Assembly (NCBI GenBank): GCA_963969395.1
Contig: OZ017795.1
Coordinates: 41,893,063 to 41,957,062, forward strand
Direction of reading: 5' to 3'
Source of the DNA: Pseudoscleropodium purum
Taxonomy: Eukaryota > Streptophyta > Bryopsida > Hypnales > Brachytheciaceae
DNA length: 64,000 bases
This document shows, piece after piece, positions 21,727 to 32,307 of the stretch. The position numbers and the translations under genes were made by a program. The notes under the pieces were generated by a model, which ran no database searches, was not told the DNA's origin, and saw only the letters and a list, made by a program, of their open reading frames with translations. Numbering within the stretch: position 1 is the first letter of the stretch; each line of letters starts with the position of its first letter.

Positions 21727-23520
21727 ATGGCCTCTCAGTCTGGATACCACGATGCTAGAAGCTCTGGTTTTGGAAGCTCTAAGCTGGAACCAAGAGACCT
21801 ACCAAGCAAGCGCCTGCTTGGTACAGGCCTGTCTAGTGTTGGCTACGAGACGGAATTGAATGGGAAGAAGTGTGCAAGAAAAGATTTCATGGGAGTACCG
21901 AGTGGCACTTTTAGGAGAGAGGCAGTTCGGTTGGTAGGGCTTGAGGATCACATCAACGTTGTGAAAACACTTGATTGGACCGAGAACAACATGAGCTGCT
22001 CTCTTGTTTTAGAATATATGGACGACGACCTTCTTGGATTTTTGCAGAAGAGGAAGCAGTCTCAGGGGAGTATGGAAGCTGGCCCAAACTCTGGGAATCA
22101 ATCTGACCTTAATAGCCGCAATACGATCAAAATTGCGCCTTTCGGACTGCCTGAAGCATTGGACTTGATGTTGCAGATTGCCCGTGGCATGGAATACCTG
22201 GCTGAGAAAGGAGTTCGGCACGGAAACCTGAAAACCAAGAACATTCTAGTCACTCGTACGAACGATCAAGACAGGAACTCATTGTCAGTGAAAGTGGCTG
22301 ATTTTGGTTTAGTGCGGACAAGACGGAAGAGCACGTCTTTTGCTTCTCGCCAGGCTCGTAAGCTTGATATGGCACGATGGACAGCACCGGAACTCTTACA
22401 GGTGCTCTTGTTGGAGGATAAAGGCGAAACCTCTTCAGAATCAGATTCTGACGAAGATTGCACAGATTCTTCAGATTTTGCAGATTCAGATCTTCCAGAG
22501 TGGCGGGAGCTTGGTGCTGATGTCTACAGCTTTGCGGTGACTTGCTCTCAAATCTTGACTGGCGAAGACCCATACCCATATCCAAATCTGAACTGGAAAG
22601 AGTTGGGGGTCAATATCGTGAAGCACGGACTCACGCCAACGTTACCTGCTGCATGCCCTCCAGAACTAAGAGAGCTTTTGGTAACATGTTGGGGTTGTGA
22701 CCGTTTTTATCATCGTCTCCGCGAACGACCTTCCTTCTCCCACATCCGCACGACGTTGGAACGTCTCCAACAAGTAGATTTACCAGCTCAAAGCCTTCAT
22801 GAAAGCCTTCCCCTGCTCCTTAAAGCGCCGATGGCTACCAAGAGAAAGGCGCTGATGGATATTAAGAGAAAGGCGCCGATGGATATCAAGAGAAAGACGC
22901 TGTGGGAGCCCATGCCCGGGAAAGAGCCCACGTATGTCGTGCGAGAGATTGGTCTGCGGGAGCCAATCACCGTGGAAGATCTGTGGGGTCCCGAAGGTGT
23001 GCTGCATCGTCCGGCCGGGGCAAACTTTTTTTCCTTGTCTCTACAAATGCTGGTCTCGGATCTTGCATCCTTGATCACGAGGACGAGGACGGTGGTGATT
23101 CGTCGTACAGAGTGGACCCAATTGAGAGAAGAGCTCGAACTGATGCTCCCCGATATGCTCCGAATTAGAAACCGGTGGACCGGCTGTGAGAAGGCGTCGG
23201 ATGGGGAGGGTTTAAATGACCGGAGCATCAGGACACATCTGGATGCTTGGTCGAGTGACCTGCATCTTGTGGTTCGTAATTCCTTAGATGAGGTTGGAAG
23301 GGACCAGCAGCAGGAGAAGGACCGATTACTGCTGTCGTCATTGTCCGCAGCGTTAACGGTGTTAGTACTCCGCGATGTCATCATTCAGCTCGCGATGGAG
23401 CAGACGGAGATCTTGCTTGATCTGACTATAGCGCTGAGGCAAGCCCAAGTACGGGCAAAAGAGAAGGTGAAAAGGGCAGGCAAAAGAGCAGGCGAAGGCA
23501 GAGACCGGAGTCACCAGTAG
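21727..23520 (+). CDS. Single-exon pseudokinase with helical C-terminal tail, 597 residues
   Basis: I chose the ATG at 21,727 (MASQSGYHDARS). The frame is open to a TAA 45 bases upstream with no earlier ATG, though an upstream exon cannot be excluded. The kinase fold runs from about residue 27 to 355: LLGTGLSSVG loop, Lys52 in CARKDF, HGNLKTKNIL at 165-174, DFG at 192-194, WTAPELL, and GADVYSFAVTCSQILTG. Asn167 stands where the catalytic Asp of HRD belongs, so phosphotransfer is probably lost, although the Lys and DFG Asp needed for nucleotide binding remain. A Ser/Asp/Glu-rich insert (about 231-258) sits between APE and DVYSFG. Three copies of an eight-residue KRKA.MDI unit follow the kinase domain. 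The last 180 residues are Leu/Arg-rich and predicted helical. Likely a scaffold or regulator; family unknown. Confidence 0.8.
   Translation: MASQSGYHDARSSGFGSSKLEPRDLPSKRLLGTGLSSVGYETELNGKKCARKDFMGVPSGTFRREAVRLVGLEDHINVVKTLDWTENNMSCSLVLEYMDDDLLGFLQKRKQSQGSMEAGPNSGNQSDLNSRNTIKIAPFGLPEALDLMLQIARGMEYLAEKGVRHGNLKTKNILVTRTNDQDRNSLSVKVADFGLVRTRRKSTSFASRQARKLDMARWTAPELLQVLLLEDKGETSSESDSDEDCTDSSDFADSDLPEWRELGADVYSFAVTCSQILTGEDPYPYPNLNWKELGVNIVKHGLTPTLPAACPPELRELLVTCWGCDRFYHRLRERPSFSHIRTTLERLQQVDLPAQSLHESLPLLLKAPMATKRKALMDIKRKAPMDIKRKTLWEPMPGKEPTYVVREIGLREPITVEDLWGPEGVLHRPAGANFFSLSLQMLVSDLASLITRTRTVVIRRTEWTQLREELELMLPDMLRIRNRWTGCEKASDGEGLNDRSIRTHLDAWSSDLHLVVRNSLDEVGRDQQQEKDRLLLSSLSAALTVLVLRDVIIQLAMEQTEILLDLTIALRQAQVRAKEKVKRAGKRAGEGRDRSHQ
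22825..22896 (+). repeat. Three 24-bp tandem coding repeats
   Basis: Units at 22,825-22,848, 22,849-22,872 and 22,873-22,896 encode APMATKRK, ALMDIKRK and APMDIKRK. A fourth partial unit starts TL at 22,897. They link the kinase domain to the helical tail and create a strongly basic linker. The 24-bp period keeps the frame. Confidence 0.85.
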
Positions 23521-23899
23521 TTTTGGGAACCGGCCAACTGTTGTTGAACCGGCAGAATTTTGCCAAGAAGCGAAATTGGAGGAGGATGTTTTCCCCGAAA
23601 CTCATTTTTGGGTCCAGAAATGAATCTTTTGTCGACTGACGATGGATGAGAATTGAAAGAATGTAGATGATATCATCGAATTTGAATGAATACAGTACAA
23701 TGAAAAATGTTTTCTATCCAAAAATGACTACATGAAGGATTTTGTTGTACACGTCAGAGAAATTTAATTTCCCTAGGAATAATAATAAGGTACTACAAGT
23801 GTGATCCTTAGTTTCAATGTGATCATGAATAAGTTTTATTTCCTTAAAGACTTAAACTCACTATTGTTGCCTTTCATGTAAAAAGGTGGTAACTTCATC

Positions 23900-24790
23900 T
23901 ATAAATTTAAACTTGAAGGATCACATGTCCCCTCAAAGGACACTTGAAGTTTTGGTCAAGTTCCTAGGATTTCAATTTTTGACATGTTTTTTTGAAACAT
24001 TTTTGAACATAGAAAATACATTAGTTATTTGTAGGAATATTATTTTTATTTCAAGTGACGTCCAAGAGCAAAAAACATTCTAAATTCAAAATGGAACTCA
24101 TTGGGTAGCATAAAAAAATTTACAAAAATTTTAAATTTTTGTTTCACATAGAAAATATTTATGTTTACATGAAAAGATTCAATTCAATTAATTTGGACAA
24201 GTAAATGAGAAAGTTGTAGAGAATCTTGTTTTTTAAGCAATAGGAGCATCTTCTTCAAAAAATAACTTGAAGAATTCATTTTTAAACTCAATTTTCACAA
24301 CTTAAAAAAAAAACAAGTTCTATAGGATTTAGTTTGCTTTTCTAACTAATAATCTTACCATTGGGATTAGTATGTTTCAATTCTACCTTAAAGCTATTAA
24401 CAATTTAGTTTTTCCTTATATTACATATCTATGTCTGCTTAACAATTTTTTGAAGTGTGAATATCAATTGTGTGTTTTCTTCAAATATTTTTTCCTAGAA
24501 TTTCAACTCAATTCTTCAAAAGAATTTCTTTTTAATCAAAATGTAGTAGAAAGCAAGAAAGTTACGAAGATTCAAAGTCTTATAACCTAGTCATGCTAGG
24601 TACTAAAAACCCATTTCTTTTCACTATCAACCTTTATATCTTGCAATCTGTATGGTCAAAGTTTCTGAAATTTCTCCCACACAATTTTATACTAGTCTAG
24701 TGTAAGATCCTACAATTAGATATGTAGAGAAGAAATTTTCTTAAGAGTTTTGTACTTTGCAATAGAAATGGCAGTTTTGAGTGTTATTTG
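23900..24790 (+). repeat. Dispersed repeat R1, copy 2
   Basis: Same orientation and block order as 3,930-4,940: 'ttttatttcaa.tg.c', 'tcttaccattgggatta', 'tcaactcaattcttcaa', 'tatcttgcaatct.tatggtcaaa' and 'atggcagttttgagtg'. It starts about 400 bases after the pseudokinase stop. It is non-coding and heavily diverged. Confidence 0.65.
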
Positions 24791-25059
24791 TGTAAAGTGA
24801 TCCGCTCCATTGAGTGACTTATCCTACATAGAGAGTTGAGAAAAATTGCAGCACTTCATCCTCAAGGCTTGGCTTACACTGGTAGCCTTCAATCCAGCTC
24901 CTGTTCTATCACTCCCATGATTGAATTTATGATGGGTAAGTGTCACTCAAAATACACTCGGGTGCAATTGCCGGTGTTCTTCACGAAGCCTCAGCTGGGA
25001 TTTCGCTTCGCTGGCTTTTTGCAGTATCCGTGAGAAGAAATGGAGACATGGGAGAGTGC

Positions 25060-25420
25060 CAATACCCCTGAAATTTAGAAACGCGCTTCTGATATGTGAA
25101 CCTGCATTGAATATCTTTTGGTTTTTAGTGTCCCGTTGATAGAGATGCGTTTGGTTCTGCTCACATTCAATTCTTGGGATCCAACTGTCTCTTTATACAC
25201 TAACAGCAATCGTGTGTGACTTGGATACTGTGAAAGCAAGAATATTTCTGGTCACATTCTGTTTTGACGGCTGACTCTGCAGAAAAGATTCGCACGGTGG
25301 AGCGTAACCAAAGCTAGGTTTGAGCCAAACCTCGTGGTAACCAAAGCTTGGTTTGGCTCAAAACCTGCAGATAAGAGACGAACTCGGGCCTCTTTTCGAA
25401 GCTGGCTTGAATTGACTTCC
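25060..25420 (+). repeat. Dispersed repeat R3, copy 2, with an internal inverted repeat
   Basis: It aligns with 9,450-9,830. Within it GGTTTGAGCCAAACC (25,317-25,331) is followed by its near-exact reverse complement at 25,350-25,365, and 'gtaaccaaagct' occurs twice, so this copy has a local inverted duplication missing from the copy at 9.5 kb. It is non-coding. Confidence 0.55.
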
Positions 25421-25511
25421 TGGTTGCAAAAGGTGGGGACATCAAACTTTGTAGTATCACAATTTATAAAGCTTTTTACAAAAAAGTATTCTTCAGATCC
25501 TCTGTCTCGAG

Positions 25512-25616
25512 ACTGCAAATCGTGCTACTTGGGAACTGCTACCAAGGATATGGAAGTTTTGATAATTTGCTTTCCAACGGCAAACGAATCTTCTTAGGAC
25601 GAGGTAACCAAGGCTC
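25512..25616 (+). repeat. Repeat R3, partial third copy
   Basis: The segment preserves 'ctgcaaatcgtg.tacttggga.ctg', 'ttgctttcc..cggc' and 'gaggtaaccaaggc' in the same order as 9,590-9,700. It lies about 90 bases beyond R3 copy 2, which suggests a tandem arrangement. Confidence 0.4.
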
Positions 25617-27218
25617 CTTGCTTAACATTCTTGAACTTTAGGGGCTGGGTCTCCCTTCACCTCTCAACACATCGCTGTCCAAAAAAAACTGTTTGAATTG
25701 ATCGAAGTATCCTCTTGCACTTGAACTTTGTTGCACTAGAGATAGAATTAATTCCATCTAATTGTGCATTTGTAGAAGTGATATCCCTGCCCTCATGATC
25801 AAGAGTGTTCACTGAAAGAGAAAAGTCATAGTTTACCACAACAATTTGAAAGGCATGATCAATACTTAGACACAGAAATGCCAATTCGAGTGGACTAAAA
25901 ACACAAAACACATTGATTCACTGCAGAATACTTCCTTGTTTTAGCAGGCAACTTAATATAATCCAAATGCCTCCTCTTCACAATCATTGAGTCTTCCTTG
26001 CCCTTACATGGAATTATGCAACTATATTCCAAACTAGAGCAGTTTCAACAACCTTCAAGGATTATAGGAGAGTCCCGGTATGAGAAATAACATGCCAAGT
26101 CAATTCATGACTTAGTATGATATTCTCCTCATAACGAGACTCTATATTCCTGGACTAGCCTCAATGATTGGACGTTGTTCAATCATGCCCAATCAAGGGG
26201 TCTAAAAAGAAGAGCACCCTAACGGTAAAGCAAACCCATGTAAGGAAAATATCATGCCTCTCTTTTATCCAGTGAAGGACTCTTCCGTAAGTGACTAATC
26301 TGTACAGAGATGTTCTCCACGGAGGTTATGGAGTTCATGAACGCCATGTCGCTCTAACTATAGTATTCTGAAATGATAGTCCCCATCTTAAATGATACTC
26401 TTCCTAGGAACATCTGCACCTCCGATGACAAGCAAAACAGTTGGTAAGCACTTCAATCGTCCTAAGAGGTTATTGTTTTTGCACAAGGATCGATACTCAC
26501 TAGCAGGACCATCCCGTCACAATGCCCATTTGGAATCTGCTCCCCTGTGGAGTACCGACATGGACCACAGTTGGACTATTTGACAGTTATTAAAGTGGTT
26601 TACATAATCCAAGATGCTAGACTGCAGTATTCGATACCATGATCTCCCAATACCGGTCAGACTTTGGGAGCTTATGTTCTGGAAAAAAACAAATACTTCA
26701 GTTTCTGATCCTGTATCTCAGATGTGCTAAGACCAAGAACCCGTCTAGATATTCCAAAAGCCGTATTAAATCTAATGTTAGTAGTTATTCATTGTAGAAA
26801 TGCACAATTTTTCGACATTGAAATTAAGGCACTAATTTTGAAAATCTGCCAAATTTAAACTTTACATTCGGTATTCAAGTACCATTCCAGGACTTTACTA
26901 ATAATGAACCTCAATTTGCCTACTTGTGACCAAAACAGACCTCACTCATTCTACCTTAGTGTACTTAAAACATGGATACATGTGCACACCTGCGCACAAC
27001 ACCACATCATCATAATTTAGCTACAAAAGAAGATATAATCCTCATGCTCACTGATGACCCAACACATATGACTGCCCAATGTAATCAGTGACGACAGTTC
27101 AGAATCTAATTCTTGCTTCTGGATATTCTTATTTAAAAAACAAGAATTCTTATCCCCAGAGTATGGTCGTGTTCAATACTGCAATTATCCGAGTCCTTCA
27201 TGCCAAACGCAGCTTTAG
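25617..27218. other. Intergenic DNA downstream of the methyltransferase pair
   Basis: GC is intermediate. Short open frames occur on both strands, but none has homology I recognise or a spliced continuation. The last part is probably 3' UTR of the methyltransferase gene on the minus strand. Confidence 0.4.
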
Positions 27219-28889
27219 TTACCACTGTTTTTGAATCACAAATACTCTTCCTCCATCTCCAGTCTCCTCTACGTCGGCAGTCCTCCCACACAACGCGTCG
27301 GCAAAGGTCCGGAACTCTTGCAAAATCACGAACCCCACCTCCTCGCACAACTCTCTGATGTCTTCCCACCACACAGCGCGTAGTGTCCAGGAGCACACCA
27401 TTTCCTCCGCCCATTCCATGCACCCTATTTTGAACGTCTCTGTTCCGGTTATACCGCCATCCGCCAATGTCTCCACGTCCTTATTCAGCGTCTGCAACCG
27501 AAACTCATCATACAGACAGTGAGAAAATTCCATGATGGCATAGTTAGAGTGTGCGACGTCAATTGCAATGTTCTCTCCTTCCTTATTCTGAGGTGTCAAG
27601 AGTTCAAGACAATTGCTCTGAGAATGGAGGTAATTTCAGAATGCAATTCGAAATCTCTACTATGGGGCTAGTACTTTGAGATGAGATTTTGACGCTCAGA
27701 TGTTTAGTTGATGTACATCCCCGTACTTGGTATGTACCTATTGGCAAAGAAGAGATAATAGGACATATACCAACAAACACTTAAGCTATCGTAACTCTGG
27801 CATATGGTATCCAAATAACACATTCTTTGGTGCGTTGGAATCCTCTTCATTTCCCAACAAGAACAACTCAGATTTTGACCTATCAAATAGTAAGAACTAT
27901 TTGACTAAAAGTGGCGACTTTGGGTGTCCCATACTTCGAGACATCACAGGACACAGCAGTAGCAGTACAAGCTCGCAACAGAATCGAATCAGAGATTAAG
28001 TCAAAGATTCTCACCTCCTTCCAAAAGCCATTGTTCATGTGCCAGATATCCATCCCTCCGTGGTCGCCAAGGCTAACAACTTCAACAAGCTCGTCGACGG
28101 CAAAGAGGTTCAGGATAAATACTCCACCCACTTTCAAGGCTCTCTTCACCTCCGTCATGGCGACAACCTGCTCCAGTGAAGGGAAGCTGCCAGCAGTTAG
28201 TTACATGAGGGCCGGTTGATTTTCTTCCCAAATTGCAGATTCAAAATCAAAATCTTAGAGAAGTTGTATTTCGTTAAAATAAATAATTTTCCAGTGAACG
28301 AAAAGGAATAATCGAAGCATATCAATGTAAATCCGATTTATAACAGAGATACTGACTAGTGTGGCTCCCAGACACTGACCTGCTCCTGGTATGTTGCCAA
28401 AAGGTGAAAGGATCCATCCGAAATCAGTGCAAGATCAATGTCTTTGATCCCCACCAAAGCTCCGGATTGCCCGAGAGCGCTATGTTTCCACTCCATCTCC
28501 ACGTTCGGAACTGCAACCCATTCTCTTCTGGCCGCCTTCAGCATCTCCTCGCTGTTGTCCACGCCATATATCTGCAACGATCTGGCTTTACCACACGACC
28601 TGCATTTGCCAGCCTTCTTTGACCACGCTGCGGCAATGCATCGCGGTATTCGGCCCGTGCCCGTGCACAGGTCCAGGATCTTGACCTCAATGTCAGTGTC
28701 CGGCGAAGCTGCCATTGTCAAATTGCTATAAAATGTCTCAGACTCCGAAACCTCAAATTCTGGTGGGAGGGAAGTAACCAAGGCATCATAGAAAGCGGGA
28801 AACAGCGCCGTGTTGTACTTCGAGGTTGGAGCGGTCGCCACCTTTAAGGGAGGTTTAGCTATTTCTGAGCGACTTTCACTTACAGCCAT
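27219..28889 (-). CDS. SAM-dependent class I methyltransferase, three exons, 311 residues
   Basis: Exons in transcript order: 28,889-28,380, 28,167-28,015 and 27,491-27,219. All junctions are phase 0: CAG|GTCAGT to GAGCAG|G, and GAG|GTGAGA to TTGCAG|A. The start is the first in-frame ATG (MAVSESRSEI). SAM-binding motif I is VKILDLCTGTGRIPR (about 69-83), followed by the acidic strand-2 end GVDNSEEML (Asp111), DIDLALISDGSFH (motif IV region) and LKVGGVFILNLFAVDE (motif VI region). The C-terminal exon has ADGGITGTETFKIGC and FVIQKQW. A nine-residue insert with KCRSC separates motif I from the acidic motif and is absent from the neighbour. It is the downstream member of a tandem pair, with its ATG 353 bases after the neighbour's stop. 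The fold fits the Methyltransf_25 type; the substrate is unknown. Confidence 0.85.
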
Positions 28890-29242
28890 GACTGTGTGCA
28901 AGTGAGGTCTGTTGTTTTGGACACAAGGAGGCTAAACATTAGTAAAGTCTAGGCATGATATTTGAATATACTAAAACTCTTAACTTTATTCTTATAACCT
29001 GGGGTCCCAACTCTTCCCTATGACAGACTGAATGTAATACAGTATGATAGTGTGGAAAGGGTACAAAATATTCTAGAATGTCATTTTGGAGAAGGTTATA
29101 GTGCCAAGTGCAAACAATCAAAGAATTCAAAGTTCAATTGGTAGATTTTCAAAATCCGAGTCCTAATTTTCAATTGTCCATCCTACGAGTATCTAGATTT
29201 ACTAGAGGGACACTCTTGGGTAGGCGCTTGGTTTAGCGCATC

Positions 29243-30951
29243 TTAACTTAGGTCATCGTGGTTGTCATTCTTCTGTTTTTGAATTACGAAAATTCCTCCG
29301 GTCTCTTCCGTCTCCTCCATGGCAGCAATCCTCCCGTCCAATGCATCACGGAAGGTCCGAAACTCGTGCTGGATTACCAAACCTACTTCCTTGCACAGCT
29401 CGCGTATGTCTTCCCCCGACAAGGCACGCAATGTCCACGAGCAGGTCATCTCCTCTTTCCAGTTCTCGCATCCGATTTTGAAGGTTTCCGTTCCTGTGAT
29501 GCCGCCATCCTCCAAATGGTCCACTACCTTGTCCAGTGTCTGTCATCAAGATACGAAATTAAACCAAAACGGCACGAATAAATAGCCCCAGGTAAACAGA
29601 GATGGCGTAATTAATGGTTGCAATTAAAGTTTCAAATTGAGATTTCATGTCCACTTCTCAACCGGAATGATAACTTGTTGGAAAGCTTCTGATGACCAGC
29701 TTCTAATGACCTATACCATGCTTCCAAACTCCAAGTGTTAAGATCATAGCAAGAAATCAAAGGTCTAAGGTAGATATGACAACGGACTACAACTTAGAGA
29801 GCTAAGAAGCAGTTCGTTATTTATCATATTCTTGCACTTTCTAAATCCAATCATGCAAGTAATATCTAGTCGGAAAGCCACTAAAACTGCGTCTCTAATG
29901 ACTTATAATAGGCGTTTAAACTGAGATGATAGTTATGAGAGTCGATCCACTGCGATGTGAAGAGGAATCACAAAACAGAAGATCAACCTTGAAAAGAACC
30001 AATTGGCAACGATTTCGCCATAGCCACTATTTTGATGCGAGATTCTCCATGCAAAGTCGAGAATGGATTACCTGCATCCAGAATCCAACTTTCAAGTGCA
30101 AAAATGCACACAGCTAACAAGCAGTTTGTGATTTTTGAGTTCATGCTCACTTCTTGGCCAAATCATGCAAGTGACGTCTTGTTGAAAAGCTGAGTTATAA
30201 TAATCTTTCTAACTCGTGATCATAGTGAAGACAGCCGATCCACTTCGGTATGAAAGGGAATCACAAAACAGAAGCACAACAGAGAAACCAACTGGTAGGA
30301 AATGCCGATAGAGACAATTTCGCCATAGTGAGATTCTCATATGCAACACTAATGAGATTCATATAGAGAAATGGTTACCTGCTTCCAGAATCCGTCCTTA
30401 AGATGCCAGACATCCGCCCCGCCGTGATTACCAGAGCTGAATTCTTCAACAATCTCATCCACAGCAAAGATATTCAACACCAAAACGCCACCAACTTTGA
30501 GGCAATCCCGCACCTCCTCCATCGCCACGAGCTGCTCCTCGCGCGTGGTGAGATGGTGAAACGATCCAGCGGAGATCAGCGCCAAATCGACATCCTCCAC
30601 GCCGGCCAACGCGCCTCGCCGGCCAAGCGTGCCGAGCTTCCACTCCACCTCTCCATTCGGAACCTCACTCCACTCCCGCTTCGCTACCTCGAGCATTGCC
30701 TCGCTATTGTCCACACCAATTACCCGCAGCTTCGATCTGCTCGTCCAAGATTTGGCAATGCATCGCGGGATGCTGCCAGTGCCGGTACAGAGGTCGAGAA
30801 TCTTGACTCCAGCATCTGCTTGCTTGAGCGCCAGATTGCAGTAAAATGCATGCGATTCGGCCACTTCAAATTCTGGCGGAAGCGAAGCGACCATGGCATC
30901 GTAGAAGGACGGAAACAAAGCTGCACTGTAAGCTAAGATTGGCGTCGCCAT
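29243..30951 (-). CDS. SAM-dependent class I methyltransferase, two exons, 289 residues
   Basis: Exon 1 is 30,951-30,379 and exon 2 is 29,539-29,243, joined in phase 0 (CAG|GTAACC to GACAG|A). The start ATG gives MATPILAYSAALF. Motif I is VKILDLCTGTGSIPR (about 49-63); GVDNSEAML, DVDLALISAGSFHHL and LKVGGVLVLNIFAVDE follow. Exon 2 begins TLDKVVDHLEDGG and ends FVIQKQKNDNHDDLS. It is clearly paralogous to the gene at 27,219-28,889. Here EEQ-LVAMEEV is continuous, whereas the neighbour has a 212-bp intron at exactly that point; the last intron is shared. The 839-bp intron contains tandem R7 units and a relic of the exon end. No organelle-targeting or membrane segment is evident. Confidence 0.87.
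29665..30378 (-). repeat. Tandem R7 units with a relic exon-end inside the methyltransferase intron
   Basis: Units starting near 29,665, 29,848 and 30,160 share AATCATGCAAG, a 'cttgttggaaagc' block, 'gatccact.cg', 'gaatcacaaaacagaag' and 'caatttcgccatag'. The unit ending near 30,090 also carries, on the minus strand, GGATTCTGGATGCAG then GTAATCC. This is a near copy of the real exon end GGATTCTGGAAGCAG|GTAACC at 30,393-30,373. So the duplication included the 3' end of exon 1 and its donor. The relic is one base out of frame. Confidence 0.6.
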
Positions 30952-31043
30952 CGCTGCGAGAGGAAACCACAGACAAAAAGCATCGACTAAACGATCTGCG
31001 AGGGGGCGATCTCCTCAACTCCAGAGAGCAATTACTCATATAG

Positions 31044-31622
31044 TCGCCAAAAACAGGCTCGATCCGCTCAAAGCATCTGCCCGCCTTGGAAATTGCTTGC
31101 TCAGACTTTCACTTCATCGGCCACAAGGTGAAATTCTCAACCTCGAAATCCAAGTGTAAGAAGAGGTCGTGGCTCGCAGCTGTCATTGACTTCGTCACGA
31201 TAGCCGTCGCCGGCTTTACTCTTTTTCTCCTAACATTTGTTAAATTCACAGGTACAGACCGACAACAAGCGGGAGTGAGAATAATTGAATTCAAATCCGC
31301 CGGTGTTGTGAAGACATTGCTGGAGAAGACGGCCTCTGTTTGGCACTCTGCAGATCGAGTGCGGCAATCTTCATCGCTAAAACTACATCGGGAATCGCTG
31401 CACGGCGGCAGCATTGCACCCCCGCAATCAAGTCGCGTCGCTCAAAACTTTTCTCCCTCGAAGTTTGAAATTCTGGCTGGCCAAGACAAGCTAATTGTAA
31501 AATTCACAGATCCGGTCGGAAAAAAAAAAGAGAGACTGCCGGCCGCAGTGATACGCGAACATACAGTATGGAGATGGAAATGGCATACGAACGACCGAGA
31601 GTCTTCTCCGTATTCAAACTAA
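31044..31622 (+). CDS. Open frame without ATG, possible exon with one membrane segment
   Basis: A 192-codon frame is open from just after the TAG at 31,041 to TAA at 31,620-31,622. It contains no ATG, so by itself it cannot be a normal gene. It could be an exon whose start lies on an upstream exon, or a pseudogene, or chance in a GC-balanced region. Residues encoded near 31,173-31,250 form WLAAVIDFVTIAVAGFTLFL, a good single membrane span after a basic KSKCKKRS stretch (positive-inside). The rest is polar. It diverges from the methyltransferase start at 30,951 with about 90 bases between. No family recognised. Confidence 0.22.
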   Translation, partial: SPKTGSIRSKHLPALEIACSDFHFIGHKVKFSTSKSKCKKRSWLAAVIDFVTIAVAGFTLFLLTFVKFTGTDRQQAGVRIIEFKSAGVVKTLLEKTASVWHSADRVRQSSSLKLHRESLHGGSIAPPQSSRVAQNFSPSKFEILAGQDKLIVKFTDPVGKKKERLPAAVIREHTVWRWKWHTNDRESSPYSN

Positions 31623-32307
31623 CAAGAGATTATTGTAATCCCCGGGCCCAATAGCTGTTCAGACGTGGATAGGTATCCTTGCTGGAAACGGATGAAGGAA
31701 ACGTTCATCCGTCGATCTGAGGATGTAAAACTAAGATTCGGACGGGTTTCAAAATCTGCCGACCGACTGACGTCGTGAGGGAATCGATGAAATCTGTCTG
31801 ATGCTCTGTACTTAGGTTTAGGGCTGAGTCTTTGATCGCTCCAGAAACCGGAAAATCCCGAAGAAAAAGAAAAAGGTATCCCCTCCTTTTGCAACATCAG
31901 CCGTTTGCCACCAACTAGAATAGAGTTTTTCATAGCTACTCATTTGACTCAAATACGATAATGTGTTTGCTCAAACTGAACACCAGTTTTCAAAAGGAAT
32001 GAATGGAAGTTGAAGAGTTATTTGAAGCAATCAATGAGACGTGAAACAATTTTATACTTCAAGGATGTTTACAATTGAGAGGGTTTTCGTGTGAAGAATA
32101 GGTGTTTCTAAGACCTCAACTTTGAAAATTTCTAATAGACTCACACAAACTTTAAAAATTCTCAAACCTATTGCATTCACTTTTGCTTTTATTTCCTAAT
32201 ATTGTGATAATATTGTGATTTTTGTACGTTAGGTGCGTAATTTGAGGTGATAGTGATAGTGCAAGTGTAGTAGGGTAGTCAGGGAATAATTTTTGTACAC
32301 GTGGCAT
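31623..32307. other. Intergenic DNA
   Basis: GC falls from gene-like to AT-rich over this stretch. A minus-strand frame at 31,619-31,933 has no supporting motif. Nothing else was recognised. Confidence 0.4.

Noticed and set aside
22797..23384. 195-codon minus-strand frame under the pseudokinase
   Set aside because: Antisense shadow of a well-supported coding region; Ser/Arg-rich without domain features.
30403..30936. 177-codon plus-strand frame antisense to the methyltransferase
   Set aside because: Complementary to a clear SAM-binding domain; no independent evidence.
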